Assembly (NCBI GenBank): GCA_020025475.1
Contig: JAHHSA010000044.1
Span: forward strand, 1 to 13,651
Direction: 5' to 3'
DNA length: 13,651 nucleotides
Origin: Oscillibacter sp.
Lineage (GTDB): Bacteria; Bacillota; Clostridia; Oscillospirales; Oscillospiraceae
The notes under the pieces: model-generated
The model's database searches: none
The model's input: only the letters and a program-made list of their open reading frames with translations
Told to the model about the DNA's origin: nothing
Position numbers and translations under genes: made by a program
In this document: in pieces, positions 7,342 through 13,651 of the stretch
Numbering within the stretch: position 1 is the stretch's first letter
Layout of the letters: every line of letters starts with the position of its first letter

Positions 7342-7875
7342 TCAAGCGAACAGCGCGTTGAAAGCCTCAACGATCTCAGACTGGTTCTCGAAGGAAGCAA
7401 TCATAGCAACATAAGCGCCGTTAGTGACCACCTGAGCCTTCGTCCAAGCCTTGATAGACTCAGGATACATCGCACCGCCCTCGGCCTGCATCGTAATACG
7501 ACTCTGCAGGATCTCAGCCACCTTGGCAGCGTCCTCTTCCTTCTCACACTCCACGAATACATACTCGTTGACAACAGCGCTGATCATAGAAGTCTGTACA
7601 ATCAGCTGCTTGGTAGAAATCTCGCCAAGACCGGCGAAGTAGTTCTCCATCAGCTCGGGAGTTTCGGTCAGGTCCATCATCATCACTGCATCGGGATTGA
7701 AGTCCTGGTTTTCAGGATCTTCGCTAACCCAGTTGTATTTCTCAGCCAGCTCATTATAGAAAGCGGACAGATCGACGTTGCTCTCATTGGAAGCATCGGG
7801 AGCTTTCTCGCTGCCGCAGGCAGCCAGGGACAGCACCATCGTCAGAGACAGGATCATCGTAATCAATTTCTTCAT
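7342..7875 (-). CDS. DUF4358 family lipoprotein
   Basis: A 177-residue secreted lipoprotein. The N-terminus is a classic lipoprotein signal: MKK, a hydrophobic core, then LAAC with the modified cysteine at position 20, followed by a Gly/Ser/Asp/Glu-rich tether. The rest (about 35-177) is an acidic, compact alpha/beta domain with pieces such as DAVMMMDLTETPELMENYFA and EYVFVECEKEEDAAKVAEIL, matching what I recall of DUF4358. That family is common in Clostridia and often sits beside MBOAT and DHHW genes, as here. The start is fixed by AAGGAG (7889-7884) 8 nt before the ATG. The biochemical function is unknown. By position it may be a surface accessory or substrate-binding factor for the acylation pair downstream. 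It has a strong promoter and its own terminator, so it could be made in excess of MBOAT/DHHW. Confidence 0.8.
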   Translation of the reverse strand: MKKLITMILSLTMVLSLAACGSEKAPDASNESNVDLSAFYNELAEKYNWVSEDPENQDFNPDAVMMMDLTETPELMENYFAGLGEISTKQLIVQTSMISAVVNEYVFVECEKEEDAAKVAEILQSRITMQAEGGAMYPESIKAWTKAQVVTNGAYVAMIASFENQSEIVEAFNALFA

Positions 7876-7994
7876 TTTGTAAACTCCTTTTTTCCTTGCA
7901 GAATTGTTTCCAGTATGGAGACGAAATAGACACCGAATAAGTTCCGTGTTTTTTTATTTTTTTTCATGCTTATTTCTCGGAAATTTCTCTCACC

Positions 7995-8023
7995 TTGCTT
8001 TTATACAAGATTCAGAATATAAT
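7995..8023 (+). promoter_or_regulatory. Promoter of the threonine aldolase gene
   Basis: TTGCTT (7995-8000) and a perfect TATAAT (8018-8023) are 17 bp apart. Transcription would start near 8030, about 36 nt before the ATG at 8066. It overlaps the minus-strand promoter at 8000-8028. Confidence 0.65.
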
Positions 8024-8028
8024 TTCAA
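8000..8028 (-). promoter_or_regulatory. Promoter of the DUF4358/MBOAT/DHHW cluster
   Basis: On the minus strand TTGAAA (8028-8023) and TATAAA (8005-8000) are 17 bp apart. Transcription would begin near 7993, leaving a leader of about 118 nt before the DUF4358 ATG. No better minus-strand promoter was found nearer the gene. Confidence 0.6.
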
Positions 8029-8065
8029 TATGTATTTTCTAATTTTTTAGAAAGTGGTGATTTCT

Positions 8066-9091
8066 ATGTACAGTTTTCGCAACGACTACAGCGAAGGCGC
8101 TCATCCCAAGGTGATTGAGGCCCTCACAGCGACCAATCTAATCCAGACCTGCGGTTACGGCCTGGACGACTACTGCAAGGAGGCAGCGGATCTGATTCGT
8201 CACCAGTGCGCCGCTCCACAGGCAGATGTCCATTTTCTGGTTGGCGGCACTCAGACCAATCTGATCGTCATCAACTCTTTCCTGGAATCCTATGAATGCG
8301 TCATCGCCGCCCACACCGGTCATGTCAATGTCCACGAGACTGGAGCCATTGAAGCCACTGGCCACAAGGTCTGCACTGCCTACTCTCCTGACGGCAAGGT
8401 AACTCCCCAAATGGTGGAAGCCGTTGTCGCAGCCAACACCACCGAACACATGGTCCTGCCCCGTATGGTGTATATCTCTGACACCACTGAGATCGGAACC
8501 ATCTACACCAAAGCAGAACTGCAGGCATTGCGGGCTTGCTGCGACAAACTGGGCCTCTACCTCTATCTGGACGGTGCCCGTCTGGCCTCTGCCCTTACAG
8601 CGGAAGGCAGCGACCTAACCCTGGCAGACCTGGCTGCCCTCACCGATGCCTTTACCATAGGCGGCACCAAGAACGGCCTTCTCTTCGGCGAAGCTGTCAT
8701 CCTCACAAACGATCTGCCAAAAGCGCACTTCCGCTGGCACATGAAGCAGCGTGGTGCCATGCTGGCGAAGGGCCGTCTGTTGGGCATTCAGTTCAAAGCC
8801 CTGATGAGCGATGACCTTTTCTTTGAAGTCGGACGCCACGCAAACGCCAATGCTGTTTATCTCCGGGATGGCATGACCGAGCTGGGTTACGACTTCCCCA
8901 CTGCTTCCCCCTCCAACCAGCAATTCCCTGTTCTCCCGAATTCTGTGATTCTCAAGCTGCAGGACCTGGGCTACGCCTTTGAAACTGACCATGTGGTGGA
9001 CGACACACATACCTGCGTCCGCTTCGTCACCAGCTGGGCCACTCCCAAAGCGGCTGTGGAACAGCTGCTGAAAGATCTGGCTGCCTGCTGA
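8066..9091 (+). CDS. ltaE: Low-specificity L-threonine aldolase (PLP-dependent, beta-eliminating lyase family)
   Basis: A 341-residue cytoplasmic PLP enzyme of fold type I that cleaves L-threonine or L-allo-threonine to glycine and acetaldehyde. Visible elements: MYSFRNDYSEGAHP at the start, as in most Firmicute members; the phosphate-binding GGTQTN (60-65); HVNVHETGAIEATGHKV (86-102), whose histidine stacks on the cofactor; YLDGARLASAL (167-177) with Asp169 for the pyridine nitrogen; and TIGGTKNG (197-204) with the Schiff-base Lys202. The C-terminal small domain ends normally. I chose ATG 8066 over GTG 8054 because the sequence starts there in relatives and GGTGA (8056-8060) serves it. The exact substrate is less certain, since related aldolases act on other beta-hydroxy amino acids. 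It is monocistronic, with a strong terminator at 9230-9258. Confidence 0.92.
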   Translation: MYSFRNDYSEGAHPKVIEALTATNLIQTCGYGLDDYCKEAADLIRHQCAAPQADVHFLVGGTQTNLIVINSFLESYECVIAAHTGHVNVHETGAIEATGHKVCTAYSPDGKVTPQMVEAVVAANTTEHMVLPRMVYISDTTEIGTIYTKAELQALRACCDKLGLYLYLDGARLASALTAEGSDLTLADLAALTDAFTIGGTKNGLLFGEAVILTNDLPKAHFRWHMKQRGAMLAKGRLLGIQFKALMSDDLFFEVGRHANANAVYLRDGMTELGYDFPTASPSNQQFPVLPNSVILKLQDLGYAFETDHVVDDTHTCVRFVTSWATPKAAVEQLLKDLAAC

Positions 9092-9190
9092 ATGGTTAAC
9101 CGGCACCTGATTTTCTGCCCTAGTATCTGAATTGCAATGGATTGCGGGCTCCAGAGCAGGCATTAGATTACTGTTTCCACCATAAATGCG

Positions 9191-9214
9191 AAAAAGCCCA
9201 GCGTAAGCTGGACT
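9191..9214 (-). terminator. Intrinsic terminator of fba (minus strand)
   Basis: The stem pairs 9198-9202 with 9207-9211 around a 4-nt loop and extends past one A/C mismatch to 9195-9214. On the minus strand it is followed by five U's (A-run 9191-9195). It lies about 75 bp beyond the fba stop. Confidence 0.65.
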
Positions 9215-9229
9215 CTTTCGACAAGCTGG

Positions 9230-9258
9230 AGGCCCTGCCAAAATGGCAGGGCCTTTTT
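9230..9258 (+). terminator. Intrinsic terminator of the threonine aldolase gene
   Basis: An 11-bp perfect stem (9230-9240 with 9244-9254, loop AAA) with core GGCCCTGCC, followed by five T's at 9254-9258. It is about 140 bp past the aldolase stop, beyond the opposing fba terminator. Confidence 0.88.
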
Positions 9259-9290
9259 GCAATACAGTTTCTATCTGAGAGGAAATCAGA

Positions 9291-10229
9291 TTAGAATGCC
9301 TTGTGATCGCAGCCCAGAACGTCAACGATCTTGTGGGCAACCATATCCTTGATGGCTGCGCGGGCGGGCTTCAGATACTGGCGAGGATCGAAATGATCGG
9401 GATGCTCTGCGAAATACTCGCGGATGGAGGCAGTCATGGCCAGACGCAGGTCAGAGTCAATGTTGATCTTGCAGACGGACATGGAAGCAGCCTTACGCAA
9501 CTGATCCTCTGGCACACCGATGGCGCCGGGCATATTGCCTCCGAACTTATTGATCTTCTCCACGAACTCCTGAGGAACGGAAGAAGAACCATGCAGGACG
9601 ATGGGGAAACCGGGCAGACGCTTGGAGACTTCCTCCAGAACGTCGAAGCGCAGCTGGGGCTTCGTGCCGGGCTTGAACTTGTAAGCACCGTGGCTGGTGC
9701 CAATAGCAATTGCCAGAGAGTCACAGCCGGTCTTGGAGACGAACTCCTCGACTTCCTCAGGACGGGTATAGGAGGAATCCTCAGCAGAGACCTTCACGTC
9801 ATCCTCAATGCCAGCCAGAGTGCCCAGCTCTGCCTCGACCACAACGCCGTGGTCGTGAGCGTACTCGACAACCTTCTTGGTGATCTCAATGTTCTCCGCA
9901 AAAGGCTTGGAGGAAGCATCGATCATAACAGAAGTGAAGCCGCCGTCAATGCAGGACTTGCAGGTCTCAAAGCTGTCGCCATGATCCAGGTGCAGGCAGA
10001 TAGGCAGGCCGGTCTCAATGACAGCAGCCTCAACCAGCTTGGTCAGGTAGGTGTGGTTTGCATAAGCACGGGCACCCTTGGAAACCTGCAGGATCAGGGG
10101 AGCCTCCAGGTCCTTTGCGGCCTCGGTAATACCCTGAACGATCTCCATGTTGTTGACGTTGAAGGCACCGATTGCGTAACCGCCGTCATAAGCTTTCTTG
10201 AACATCTCAGTAGAAGTAACCAGTGGCAT
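9291..10229 (-). CDS. fba: Class II fructose-1,6-bisphosphate aldolase (zinc-dependent)
   Basis: A 312-residue enzyme that reversibly splits fructose-1,6-bisphosphate into DHAP and glyceraldehyde-3-phosphate. Class II signatures are all present: HLDHGDSFE (80-88) with catalytic Asp82 and Zn ligand His83; EAELGTLAG (132-140) with Glu134; GTSHGAYKF (177-185) with Zn ligand His180; VLHGSSSVP (211-219) with Zn ligand His213; and KINIDSDLR (254-262) in the DHAP phosphate region. The family also holds tagatose-bisphosphate aldolases (KbaY/GatY), but with pfp next door the glycolytic role is the best reading. The ATG at 10229 is chosen because AGGAG (ending 10239) is 9 nt upstream; the in-frame TTG at 10238 would abut it. 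The codon choice is strongly biased, as expected for an abundant enzyme. Confidence 0.95.
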   Translation of the reverse strand: MPLVTSTEMFKKAYDGGYAIGAFNVNNMEIVQGITEAAKDLEAPLILQVSKGARAYANHTYLTKLVEAAVIETGLPICLHLDHGDSFETCKSCIDGGFTSVMIDASSKPFAENIEITKKVVEYAHDHGVVVEAELGTLAGIEDDVKVSAEDSSYTRPEEVEEFVSKTGCDSLAIAIGTSHGAYKFKPGTKPQLRFDVLEEVSKRLPGFPIVLHGSSSVPQEFVEKINKFGGNMPGAIGVPEDQLRKAASMSVCKINIDSDLRLAMTASIREYFAEHPDHFDPRQYLKPARAAIKDMVAHKIVDVLGCDHKAF

Positions 10230-10365
10230 AATATTCAACTCCTATAATGATATTTGTCCCGCCCTTTTTTATCCGTTTTGCGCTTGATTTCCGTGGAAAC
10301 CATGGCTGCTGGAACAGATGGTCAAATTCTGGAATTCAACAGGACGAAAACGATTTTCTTCTATG

Positions 10366-10393
10366 ATAATATCACACATAAATTAAAATGCAA
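10366..10393 (-). promoter_or_regulatory. Promoter of fba
   Basis: On the minus strand TTGCAT (10393-10388) is 16 bp from TATTAT (10371-10366), which is preceded by TGA, an extended -10. Transcription would start near 10359, giving an unusually long leader of about 130 nt. The -35 is 3 bp from the -35 of the divergent pfp promoter. Confidence 0.6.
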
Positions 10394-10396
10394 GTA

Positions 10397-10425
10397 TTTA
10401 CAAACCATTTTTTGAATGATATGAT
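10397..10425 (+). promoter_or_regulatory. Promoter of pfp
   Basis: TTTACA (10397-10402) and TATGAT (10420-10425) are 17 bp apart. Transcription would start near 10432, about 25 nt before the ATG at 10457. This rules out the longer in-frame start at 10388, which lies upstream of the promoter. Confidence 0.72.
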
Positions 10426-10456
10426 AAGAGTACTATTTCTGAGGAGGATTTTTCCA

Positions 10457-11695
10457 ATGGGTGAACTCAAAGGTGCATGCATTGTCGGTCAGTCTGGCGG
10501 TCCGACTTCTGTAATCAATGCCAGCGTTTATGGTGTGATTGACACCGCTCTGAAGAACCCTAACATCACCAAGGTGTTTGGCGCTGAGCATGGCATCAAG
10601 GGCGTTCTGAATGATCGCCTGTTCGATATGGGCGAGGAAGATCCCGCTGAGCTGGAGCTGCTGAAGTATACTCCTTCTTCTGCTCTGGGTTCCTGCCGCT
10701 ATAAAATTGCCGATCCAGACGTGGATGACACCGATTATAAGCGTATTCTGGAAGTCTTTAAGAAGCATGACGTCCGTTACTTCTTCTATAACGGCGGCAA
10801 CGACTCCATGGACACCTGCAACAAGATCAGCAAGTACATGCAGAAAGTCGGCTATGAGTGTCGCGTCATGGGCGTGCCCAAGACCATTGATAACGACCTC
10901 TTTGGTACGGACCACTGCCCCGGCTTTGCTTCCGCTGCCAAGTACATTGCTACCAGCTGCATGGAAGTCTATCAGGATGCCCGCGTGTATGATACTGGCA
11001 TGGTCTGCATTGTGGAAATCATGGGTCGGCACGCTGGCTGGCTGGCTGGTGCTGCTTCCCTGGCTACTGCTTTCGGTGCTGGCCCCGATCTGATCTACCT
11101 CCCCGAGGTGGACTTTGATATGGATCAGTTCCTTGCTGACGTGGATCGCATCTACAAGGAGAAAGGCAACTGCATGGTTGCTGTCTCTGAGGGCATCCAC
11201 TACGCTGACGGTTCCTTTGTTTCTGAGGCAAAGACCTCTGCCACCGATGGCTTCGGTCACGCTCAGCTGGGCGGCCTGGCTGCCACTCTGGCGAACATCG
11301 TGAAGGAGAAAACCGGCGCTAAGGTCCGCGGCATCGAACTGAGCCTGCTGCAGCGCTGCGGTGCTCATCTGGCCTCTGAGACTGATATCGAGGAGTCCTA
11401 TATGTCCGGTAAGGCTGCTGTTGAGAATGCTGTCAACGGCATCACCGATAAGATGGTAGGCTTCGAATGCACCCGTGAGAATGGTGAGTATGTCTGCAAA
11501 ACCAAGCTGCTGAATCTGACTGACGTGGCCAACACTGAGAAGAAGGTTCCTCTTGAGTGGATCAATGCTGCCCATAACGGCATTGAGCAGTCCTTTGTAG
11601 ACTATGCACTGCCTCTGATTCAGGGCGAGCCCAAGCTGCCTAAGGAGAGCTCTCTGCCCCGCTTCGCCAAGCTGAAGAAGGTTCTGGCAAAGTAA
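10457..11695 (+). CDS. pfp: Pyrophosphate-type 6-phosphofructokinase (PPi:fructose-6-phosphate 1-phosphotransferase)
   Basis: A 412-residue cytoplasmic phosphofructokinase interconverting fructose-6-phosphate and fructose-1,6-bisphosphate. Motifs: GQSGGPTSVINAS (11-23) in the phosphoryl-donor loop; GGNDSMDT (113-120); PKTIDND (141-147), where the Lys and the catalytic TIDND are the pattern of PPi-using enzymes (ATP types usually have PGTIDND); MGRHAGW (189-195) binding fructose-6-phosphate; and AVSEG (242-246). It is longer than the ~320-residue ATP-dependent PfkA. The start is set by GAGGAGG (10441-10447) 9 nt upstream. It diverges from fba, whose product uses its product. PPi use is inferred from motifs. 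At the usual specificity position the residue is Asn115 (GGND) rather than the GGDD common in PPi enzymes, a variant I recall in clostridial members. Confidence 0.9.
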   Translation: MGELKGACIVGQSGGPTSVINASVYGVIDTALKNPNITKVFGAEHGIKGVLNDRLFDMGEEDPAELELLKYTPSSALGSCRYKIADPDVDDTDYKRILEVFKKHDVRYFFYNGGNDSMDTCNKISKYMQKVGYECRVMGVPKTIDNDLFGTDHCPGFASAAKYIATSCMEVYQDARVYDTGMVCIVEIMGRHAGWLAGAASLATAFGAGPDLIYLPEVDFDMDQFLADVDRIYKEKGNCMVAVSEGIHYADGSFVSEAKTSATDGFGHAQLGGLAATLANIVKEKTGAKVRGIELSLLQRCGAHLASETDIEESYMSGKAAVENAVNGITDKMVGFECTRENGEYVCKTKLLNLTDVANTEKKVPLEWINAAHNGIEQSFVDYALPLIQGEPKLPKESSLPRFAKLKKVLAK

Positions 11696-11718
11696 GTCAA
11701 CGTTCAAAAAGAACACCA

Positions 11719-11746
11719 AAAGCCCGGGATGTCAATCCCGGGCTTT
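11719..11746. terminator. Bidirectional terminator between pfp and yerB
   Basis: A 12-bp perfect stem (11719-11730 with 11735-11746, loop GTCA) with core GCCCGGGAT. It has three to four T's on either side, so it can serve both the pfp transcript (24 bp after its stop) and the opposing yerB transcript (8 bp after its stop). Confidence 0.8.
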
Positions 11747-11753
11747 ATCATAC

Positions 11754-12848
11754 TTACTGGTATGTCAGAGTGCTTGTTTTTGGATCGATGATACAAACGT
11801 AACTTGTGCCGGCTCCCAGCGTCAGTGCTGTGCCGCTCTCATCGGTATAGAGAAACTGGCTGTTCCGGTCCTTTTTGCTCCAACGGATGGGACTGGCTTT
11901 GCCGCCGCAGAAAAGGGTGCCGTCACCCTCCCCAGTGAGTTTGACAGCCTGACGGCCTTCCGTATCGTCCTTGATGGAATAGATTGAGGTATTCAGAACC
12001 AGGACATTGGTAAAGCCGGGCTGTTCTCCAGTGTTACCGTCGATGTAGGCACTGCCGTACTGCCTGGCTAGGTATTTGCCAGAGACCGCATCAAAGTCAA
12101 ATGTGCCAGCTCTCTTATACTTAGAGAAATTGATGGTAATATGCTGGGCAGGGGCACCATTGACAGGTGTGCCGTCTTCAGCAAAGGACTGCACGTAGGT
12201 GTAGCCGTCAGCATGCTCTGTGCGATAGCGTCCACCGGACAGATACTCCAGAACAGCATCACCAGAGGTCAGGAGGCTGTGCTCATAGCCGGCTGTCTTT
12301 TTACGTTGGGCGTCACGCCAGAAAATCTTGGCATCTGAGCCGCCCCGAACGCCATCCATGTTATCTACGCCCCAGGCTGGGATATCCTTATATGCGTCAG
12401 GACTTCCTCCTGCGTGAACCAACAGTGCGTCATGCCCCAAAACCAGTTCCAGATAGTACGGACGGGTAGAACGCACACTGCCTAAGTTTCCAACGCCCTC
12501 CAAAGTCTGAAACAGGCCCACCATGCGAGTAATGCCGCCTTCTGTGGGAACCTCGTAGATGATATCTGCCTGGCTGATGCCAAGCTGAGGCTGAGCTGCT
12601 TTCAGATTGTTGAACATAACCGCAATGGGACGATTCATTTCATATTCCGGCGCCATGGGGAGTCCTGTCAGTGGGTTGATGCCGCTTGGCCCTTTCGGCT
12701 CCTCGGGCACGGGGGCCAGACCCGCAACAGTTTCCTCGCCTTTTACAGGCGCAGGGGTATGCTCTTTTGGGTCCTCTGGATGATCACAGGCTCCCAGTAA
12801 GCAAATCATGCCAACCGCAAGCAACAAAGCGATGAGATGTTTTTTCAT
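11754..12848 (-). CDS. yerB: YerB-like lipoprotein (DUF3048)
   Basis: A 364-residue secreted lipoprotein. MKK, a hydrophobic core and the lipobox LLGAC (Cys21) are followed by a Pro/Glu-rich tether to about residue 55. The body begins with INPLTGLP (57-64) and contains RPIAVMFNN (73-81), ADIIYEVPTEGGITRM (94-109) and GSVRSTRPYY (123-132), all typical of the DUF3048 N-terminal domain. A beta-rich C-terminal DUF3048 domain runs from about 215 to the end. The function is not established for the family; a cell-wall or surface role is only a guess. The ATG at 12848 is chosen because GGAGGG precedes it, the signal peptide starts there, and the promoter's start site (about 12870) lies downstream of the longer in-frame start at 12914. 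It is divergent from the DUF4364 gene. Confidence 0.92.
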   Translation of the reverse strand: MKKHLIALLLAVGMICLLGACDHPEDPKEHTPAPVKGEETVAGLAPVPEEPKGPSGINPLTGLPMAPEYEMNRPIAVMFNNLKAAQPQLGISQADIIYEVPTEGGITRMVGLFQTLEGVGNLGSVRSTRPYYLELVLGHDALLVHAGGSPDAYKDIPAWGVDNMDGVRGGSDAKIFWRDAQRKKTAGYEHSLLTSGDAVLEYLSGGRYRTEHADGYTYVQSFAEDGTPVNGAPAQHITINFSKYKRAGTFDFDAVSGKYLARQYGSAYIDGNTGEQPGFTNVLVLNTSIYSIKDDTEGRQAVKLTGEGDGTLFCGGKASPIRWSKKDRNSQFLYTDESGTALTLGAGTSYVCIIDPKTSTLTYQ

Positions 12849-12876
12849 GCTGCCGCCCTCCTTTTCCATTGCAACT

Positions 12877-12905
12877 ATGATACCAATCCTGTCGAAAACC
12901 GTCAA
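12877..12905 (-). promoter_or_regulatory. Promoter of yerB
   Basis: On the minus strand TTGACG (12905-12900) and TATCAT (12882-12877) are 17 bp apart, with the start expected near 12870 and a leader of about 22 nt. Confidence 0.75.
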
Positions 12906-12932
12906 GTACGGCATGAAATTTCAATTTGAGGC

Positions 12933-12962
12933 TATACAAACAGCCACTAGATGCTGTATAAT
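12933..12962 (+). promoter_or_regulatory. Promoter of the DUF4364 gene
   Basis: A perfect TATAAT at 12957-12962 has TATACA (12933-12938) 18 bp upstream as the best -35. The start would be near 12969, about 30 nt before the ATG. Confidence 0.6.
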
Positions 12963-12998
12963 ATATTCCGTCGAAATCAATATCTGGAGGTATCCTTT

Positions 12999-13535
12999 AT
13001 GTCAGGTTTGGGTTTTATTCATGATAAGCTGGAAATTAAATTTCTGATTCTTTATATTGCAGCTCGTGTCATCGAACCGGTGCCCTTTGATACCGTGCTT
13101 GATCTTACCATGTGTGATGACGGTGTGGACTATTTCGACTTTTCTGAGTGTCTCTCTGACCTGGTCAAAACGGAACACCTCTCTTTGAATGAAGGTGGGC
13201 TCTATGCAATCACGGACAAGGGACGCCGCAACAGCGAGATTTGTGAGAGCAGTCTTCCCTACTCAGTCCGTTTGCGGTGTGATAAGAACATCGAGGACTG
13301 CAACCGCAAGCTGCGGAGAAAAAGCCAGGTGAAGGCCTCCTACTCCAGACGCTCCAATGGTACATATTCTGTCAGTCTCTCTCTGGATGACGATGTAGGC
13401 AGCGTGCTGAACCTGCAACTGATGGTGATTCGGGAGGACATGGCCGCTATGCTGGTGGAGCGGTTCCGTCAGTCCCCTGAAAAAATTTATAACGAGATCA
13501 TGACTGCACTGATCAAAGAGGATCTCAATCCATAA
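12999..13535 (+). CDS. DUF4364 family protein, winged-helix-like
   Basis: A 178-residue soluble protein matching the usual DUF4364 length (about 170-185). Residues 10-80 look like a winged helix-turn-helix: a helix FLILYIAARV, a short-spaced helix with the likely recognition helix around YFDFSECLSDLVKTEHL (45-61), then a beta-wing GLYAITDKGRR (67-77). The C-terminal half is a small alpha/beta domain containing a beta-hairpin (GTYSVSLSLDDD, 121-132) and ending in a helix. The function is unknown, and a regulatory, DNA-binding role is inferred from the fold pattern only. The start is supported by CTGGAGG (12984-12990) 8 nt before the ATG. It shares its promoter region with yerB, which it could regulate, but nothing direct shows this. 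No clear terminator follows before the right edge (13536-13651 shows nothing recognisable). Confidence 0.85.
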   Translation: MSGLGFIHDKLEIKFLILYIAARVIEPVPFDTVLDLTMCDDGVDYFDFSECLSDLVKTEHLSLNEGGLYAITDKGRRNSEICESSLPYSVRLRCDKNIEDCNRKLRRKSQVKASYSRRSNGTYSVSLSLDDDVGSVLNLQLMVIREDMAAMLVERFRQSPEKIYNEIMTALIKEDLNP

Positions 13536-13651
13536 GATAGACAATCTGCATCCAGAACTCGTCTTCAAGGCGATCTCAAAAGTTGGATGATATCTCCGAT
13601 TAAAAAGGCGAATGCCAACATAATGTGTGTGTTTCAATTTCAACTGTGTAA

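Noticed and set aside
9303..10247. A 314-codon open frame antisense to fba
   Set aside because: Same reason: it is a complementary-frame shadow of a codon-biased gene and its protein resembles nothing known to me.
10388..10456. N-terminal extension of pfp by 23 residues
   Set aside because: The extension overlaps the pfp promoter, and GAGGAGG sits properly ahead of the downstream ATG.
10433..11719. A 428-codon open frame antisense to pfp
   Set aside because: It mirrors pfp almost end to end, has no ribosome binding site or recognisable domains, and is explained by the biased codon use of an abundant enzyme.

Overview
The window looks like chromosomal DNA of a Gram-positive, low-to-mid GC Clostridia member, most likely a gut Oscillospiraceae-type bacterium. 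This is an inference from PcrA with a Tudor-like tail, DUF3048/YerB, DUF4364, a DUF4358 lipoprotein beside an MBOAT/DHHW pair, a pyrophosphate-type phosphofructokinase, strong GGAGG-type ribosome binding sites and sigma-A-like promoters. No rRNA, tRNA, CRISPR array or intact mobile element was seen.

Layout, left to right. (1) Positions 3-182 are the 3' end of an IS1182-like transposase reading frame whose last 43 codons do not look like that family, so it is probably a remnant. (2) A MATE efflux pump (319-1680, +) converges on the DNA helicase gene pcrA (4336-1877, -), with a 19-bp perfect inverted repeat between them. (3) A gene-free stretch of about 390 bp follows, holding the pcrA promoter and a second inverted repeat with a similar core. 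(4) A minus-strand cluster (7875-4730) encodes a DUF4358 lipoprotein, an intrinsic terminator, an AlgI/DltB-like MBOAT O-acyltransferase (TTG start) and a DHHW/AlgX-like SGNH protein. It is probably a surface-glycan acylation module. (5) A threonine aldolase (8066-9091, +) diverges from that cluster; the two promoters occupy the same ~34 bp on opposite strands. (6) Class II fructose-bisphosphate aldolase (10229-9291, -) and PPi-type phosphofructokinase (10457-11695, +) diverge from back-to-back promoters. They encode consecutive glycolytic steps. (7) A YerB-type lipoprotein (12848-11754, -) and a DUF4364 winged-helix-like protein (12999-13535, +) diverge from a compact pair of promoters.

Most of the window is ordinary core and envelope biology. 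The parts most worth a second look are the acylation cluster with its internal terminator, the two divergent promoter arrangements, and the pair of related inverted repeats that lack adjacent U-tracts. I found no clear sign of a wholly new system.
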